Positions 36,501 to 64,000 of a stretch of DNA of 64,000 nucleotides are shown in pieces. A program made the translations under genes and the position numbers. The stretch comes from Siderastrea radians (Eukaryota; Cnidaria; Anthozoa; Scleractinia; Rhizangiidae), in the NCBI GenBank assembly GCA_964017195.1, contig OZ024887.1:4701959-4765958 (forward strand). Direction: 5' to 3'. The notes beneath the pieces are model-generated. The model worked only from the letters and a program-made list of their open reading frames with translations, had not been told where the DNA came from and ran no database searches. Position 1 is the first letter of the stretch, and each line of letters begins with the position of its first letter.

Positions 36501-37065
36501 ACAGGTACAGTGAAGAATAAGCTACAGAGGAATAAAAGTTTGAATCAGGAGGTTTGATAATTAAGTGGGAATTTAGAATATGTTTTCTTGACACTCACAG
36601 TTGCGGGTCATATAATGTATGCGATCGACGAACGGCAACCTCTACCCCAGATTCTCGAGCAAGCATCTGAATTGCTGCATCTTTCTCTCTTCCAAAAGGT
36701 TCTGAATCCTCCTCAAATGTTAGAAGGGAAGTTTTCCATTCTCGAAATAAACGGGGAAAAACATCGGCCGGTTGTCCCCTCACCACAAACAGGCGGGAAT
36801 TGAGTTTACGAAGGCTGTCATCGACATCTTCAAGAGACTGAAGCAAGAACCTCCACAAGTTTAGGCCGATGCCTGTGTTCTGATCAACTTTTGTGTCCAG
36901 TACATAAATAACCCTCAATGTATCGCTCCCTTTCACTGCTTCTAAAAGAGACGGGTTATCGTGTAACCGAAGATCTTTTCTAACCCAGTGAATAGCGTGT
37001 TTCTCCTTTTCTTTCACTGGCTTTTTTTGCTCTGCACTTCCTTTCAAGTTTGGTACATCAGACAT
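27514..37065 (-). CDS. cry: Cryptochrome/(6-4) photolyase family protein
   Basis: Eight exons on the minus strand join perfectly in frame: 37,065-36,599; 35,096-34,823; 34,479-34,339; 33,169-33,002; 32,107-31,967; 31,790-31,639; 28,627-28,425; 27,608-27,514 (TGA). The product is 546 residues. The N-terminal photolyase alpha/beta domain opens with [22 protein letters not shown]. The FAD-binding helical domain contains [45 protein letters not shown] and [19 protein letters not shown]. Trp338, Trp392 and Trp415/417 fit the electron-transfer chain. His373 and His377 sit where (6-4) photolyases have their catalytic histidines, but animal cryptochromes keep this motif too. Family role: FAD-based blue-light receptor, clock repressor or (6-4) photoproduct repair. 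[17 protein letters not shown] and the short C-terminal tail make it animal CRY/(6-4)PL type; receptor or enzyme cannot be decided here. The start is the first in-frame ATG. Intron 6 has an atypical GC donor. Confidence 0.93.
30209..30365. mobile_element. Small hAT-like MITE (CAGGGCCATAGCCAG)
   Basis: A 157-bp block starting CAGGGCCATAGCCAGTATGA and ending TCTGGCTTACAGCCCTG, so the ends are imperfect inverted repeats. A pair of TCATTTTTT stretches lies in the centre. Confidence 0.55.
30624..31450. mobile_element. 827-bp TIR element (CAGTGTTCTCC)
   Basis: It starts CAGTGTTCTCC and ends GGAGAACACTG, and TGTTTA lies directly outside both ends. The right 125 bases match the fragment at 1-109. 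The interior has repeated TCTTCTCGACGTTTCT-like words. No transposase. It sits in cryptochrome intron 6. Confidence 0.75.
32444..32828. mobile_element. hAT-like MITE (CAGGGTTTTCAATAAG)
   Basis: A 385-bp element with 16-bp perfect terminal inverted repeats CAGGGTTTTCAATAAG, flanked on both sides by GACACT. It is in cryptochrome intron 4 and has no coding capacity. Confidence 0.8.
33394..33770. mobile_element. G-run-capped MITE (CCCTAAGCGAGACC words)
   Basis: The ends are inverted repeats of about 40 bases: a long G run, ACTCCCATATGAAAGTGA, GGGGATGCTC; inverted at 33,731-33,770. Inside, CCCTAA-CGAGACC-like words recur about five times. It lies in cryptochrome intron 3. Confidence 0.75.
35868..35900. 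repeat. GAT trinucleotide microsatellite
   Basis: About ten GAT units with one interruption, in cryptochrome intron 1. Confidence 0.85.
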
Positions 37066-38488
37066 CTTCAAAATTGCTTGCCGCAAGTTTTCCCAGGAAT
37101 ATTGTGTGCTTCATGTTGTATTAAAAAGAGAAGTTAGCCCATTATGGCACGTTTAGCTCCGCTGATTTACTTTAGTTCATGAAATAAACGATATCCTTAT
37201 GGTGATTTCAGTAAACAACGATAAAATGGTAAAATTATGCGTGATCCGCATTGCAGACTGGCGATTTGTCGTTATATAACAACTTCCTTCTAAAAACGTG
37301 CAGTTTTCACGTGCGGGTGACAAAAATTACTTGTGGTATCCCCCTTAGGGAAAGGCTGCACGTGGAGGCGACACGAGACTTTTTAGAAAGGCACGCAAAG
37401 CGTGCGAAAGCGAAAAATATTCAGAGTATTTTTGAAAAATATTCAATTATTTACTGCTTTCCACAGAATAATCGGAATAAGGAAACCACTATACAAATTG
37501 GTTAAAAACAGTAGAATAACGACACTTAATCGATATAATTATGCCGTTAAACTATGCAATTGTTGAAAAATGTAAAGGGGGTGGGGGGGCATTGGGTTTT
37601 TCGGTTTTGCGGTTTTGGTCACTTTTGAGATCGGTTTTTCGGTTTTTGCACTCAAAATCCCCGGTTTTTCGGTTTTGGTGTCCACTGCAGTTTTCGGTTT
37701 TTCCCTTTTTGATATTGGGGTTTCGGTTTTTATGAACAAAAAAAGCGGTTACTCGGTTCTTGCGAGCAATTGGCGCATTGTACGAAGCTTTTTTATTTCA
37801 TTACAAAAGTTTCACCTTCATATGAGTCGGAGACAATGGAAGAAGTGATTGCTTTGGTTGAACGTTGCAAAAATTTCCTTCCGGATAATGCTTCTCAAAT
37901 TCGCGCTGCAAGCAGTATAACAGGGGCATTGAATGGTCCCTAAGGCCAATATTTTGCTGTTGTATCAAGGGTTGAGGGATTGAAAATCACTAATTTGCGG
38001 TTTTGATCATTATTCTCGGCGTTTTTTCGGTTTTTAGCGATTTTTCTTCTGGTTTTTCGGTTTTGGTGAAAATTTTGGCCGGTTTTTCGGTTTCTGATAG
38101 GCCCCAATGCCCCCCTCTGTAAATTTATATGTTGAGATGGCGAGGAATAGTGTCGTGGCAGCGTGAAAGATCAAGTGATTGTTTTGATTTGTCTGTCATC
38201 TAGGGACACGAGTTTAATACTAAAAGAAAATAAGCTGTATTTATTCGTTATTTTTTTAGAAAGACCTTAAAAAACAAAGGCACGCCTTTTTTCCCGCCTT
38301 TTTCGCCTGAACGAATCCCCACTCCTCACCCATCACATCTTGCAGAAAACTGGAAACGAATTTTCCAAAGCCCGGGTAAATCTAACATGGCGGCAACGAA
38401 GGTTGCTCCAGAAATCTGCGTTAAAAGTCTTCTTTTTCTCGCTGTAATTTCGTTATTTTTACCCAGTTCCAGAATAGAAAATTGATAA
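37066..38488. promoter_or_regulatory. Shared divergent promoter region of cry and WRN
   Basis: The two start codons face away from each other across 1.4 kb, so both promoters should lie here. A MITE occupies 37,577-38,116. Removing it leaves under 0.9 kb. Near WRN, aacATGGCGGC at about 38,385 resembles a YY1-type initiator and opens a 32-codon upstream frame ending just before the WRN ATG. Another TF-binding map cannot be drawn by eye. Confidence 0.55.
37577..38116. mobile_element. G-run-capped MITE (GGTTTTTCGGTTTT words)
   Basis: It begins with a G-rich run and GGGGGGGCATTGGG and ends CCCCAATGCCCCCC; TGTAAA flanks both ends (37,571-37,576 and 38,117-38,122). The interior is dominated by GGTTTTTCGGTTTT words at both ends with a less repetitive middle. 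It is inserted between the divergent cry and WRN genes. Confidence 0.75.
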
Positions 38489-62922
<24,434 letters not shown>

Positions 62923-63345
62923 GTGAGTCAATATCACTAGCTAGACAGATGTTTATTGATCTCAAAAACCTTGCAGGCTGGCTGGCTGAATTATGATAAG
63001 CTCTACAGTGCCATTTTTCTGCTGTCACTTGCCCTGGTCATCTTGTTTTGTCAAATCCAACACAGTCTCCGTAAAGTTCTGGTTTTCTCTTGATGGTTAG
63101 CTTAACCTTCCTGTGCTGGTTATTTGTGTTCCGGTCATTTGTGTCGTCAGAATTACATCACAGCACACTAACAACATTGCTGCTATGAATTTGCTTTTTT
63201 CAGAAAAATAAAATATTTATTCAAAGTGATAAGACAGATAGGCTGAGTTATCAGAGTTTAAACATTACATCATCCCATAACACAATGGTCAAATATTCTG
63301 TCACACTGCCACACTTTTTGTCACGTCGGTTCGTATGTTGAGCGA

Positions 63346-63686
63346 CCCTGGTAGAAATCCTCTACAGGATCCTACAGAATCCTGTAAGTTCACACAGGAT
63401 CCTACCCAGGATAATCCTAACCATGTTTTACAGGATCCTACTCAGGATCCTGTAAAGTCTTTCAGGATCCTGCTTAAGACTGTCTAGGATCCTGTTTAGG
63501 ATCCTACAGGATCTTGTTTAGGATCCTATAGGATCTTAAACAGGATCCTGTAGGATTGGATCCTATAGGATCCTAAACAAGATCCTAAACAACTTCCTAT
63601 AGGATCCTACAGGATCTTATCAGGATCCTGGAGTTAGGATCCTATTAGCATCCTATTAAGATCCTGGGCAGAATTTGTACCAGGGG
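63346..63686. mobile_element. MITE rich in AGGATCCT words
   Basis: It starts CCCTGGTAGAAATCCTC and ends GAATTTGTACCAGGG, an imperfect inverted repeat. The self-complementary word AGGATCCT or close variants occur about twenty times inside. It shares ends and words with 39,937-40,037. It follows the last WRN exon in the window. Confidence 0.7.
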
Positions 63687-64000
63687 ACATAAAAATACAG
63701 GGTTGAACCACATAGATTTATGTGTTGGGTCGCGCTAACTTTTGTTAACCCAGGAGGTGGAGCACGTCAAAATGGCTGGTTTAAATGCCCTTTGGGCTTT
63801 CTTGTTAAAGGGATAATTGATATAATTATATCAATGTTAAGAAGCTAAAATTGGATGTAGTCTAAAATGTAACAAATACTACGTCAACAAAAATAATTTC
63901 AATGTTAATGTTAATGCCACAAAAAATTATTGTATACTTTGGTGTTGAGCAGACTTGACTCAAAACAGTAACCTACATGTTAATGAGTTCAGTCAGTCAC

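Overview
The window looks like nuclear DNA of an invertebrate animal, most probably an anthozoan cnidarian such as a stony coral. It is AT-rich, has small exons in large GT-AG introns, holds three typical animal genes, and is full of hAT-like MITEs, foldback elements and a DIRS-like retroelement. Cnidarian placement is an inference from gene make-up and repeat style; no species can be fixed from sequence alone. || Three host genes are supported. (1) 13,999-14,983 (+, possibly continuing to about 22,050): a CDKN1 (p21/p27 Cip/Kip) cyclin-dependent kinase inhibitor with an N-terminal CDI domain and a C-terminal PCNA-binding (PIP) box. (2) 37,065-27,514 (-): a complete 8-exon cryptochrome/(6-4) photolyase family gene encoding 546 residues. 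(3) 38,489-62,922 (+): the first 11 coding exons of a WRN-type RecQ helicase, cut off by the window end and lacking the exonuclease domain of vertebrate WRN. Genes 2 and 3 are head to head across a 1.4-kb shared promoter region. All three act in cell-cycle control, light/DNA-damage response or genome maintenance. || Mobile DNA dominates. 1-5 kb: hAT-like zinc-finger fragment, tRNA-derived SINE head, LINE reverse-transcriptase fragment, word-rich MITE, and two head-to-head TTAA-flanked elements. 5-13.8 kb: no recognisable gene. 15.2-20.8 kb: a 5.6-kb foldback (giant hairpin) element whose arms carry a 16-bp minisatellite, inserted just 3' of the CDKN1 PIP-box exon with a perfect 10-bp target duplication. 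22-34 kb and 37.6-38.1 kb: MITEs, several capped by runs of G/C. 41.9-56.2 kb: a 14.3-kb composite foldback element in a WRN intron, again with a perfect 10-bp target duplication. Its arms carry a 9-bp GGTTGTG-type minisatellite; a 1.3-kb foldback-like element (also 10-bp duplication) is nested in its left arm and a DIRS-like tyrosine-recombinase retroelement with three long open frames is nested in its right arm. || The most striking result is this set of three foldback elements with tandem-repeat arms and 10-bp target duplications, an architecture like Drosophila FB elements and MULE-class transposons. Two of them lie in transcribed regions of genome-stability genes and would make kilobase-long RNA hairpins.
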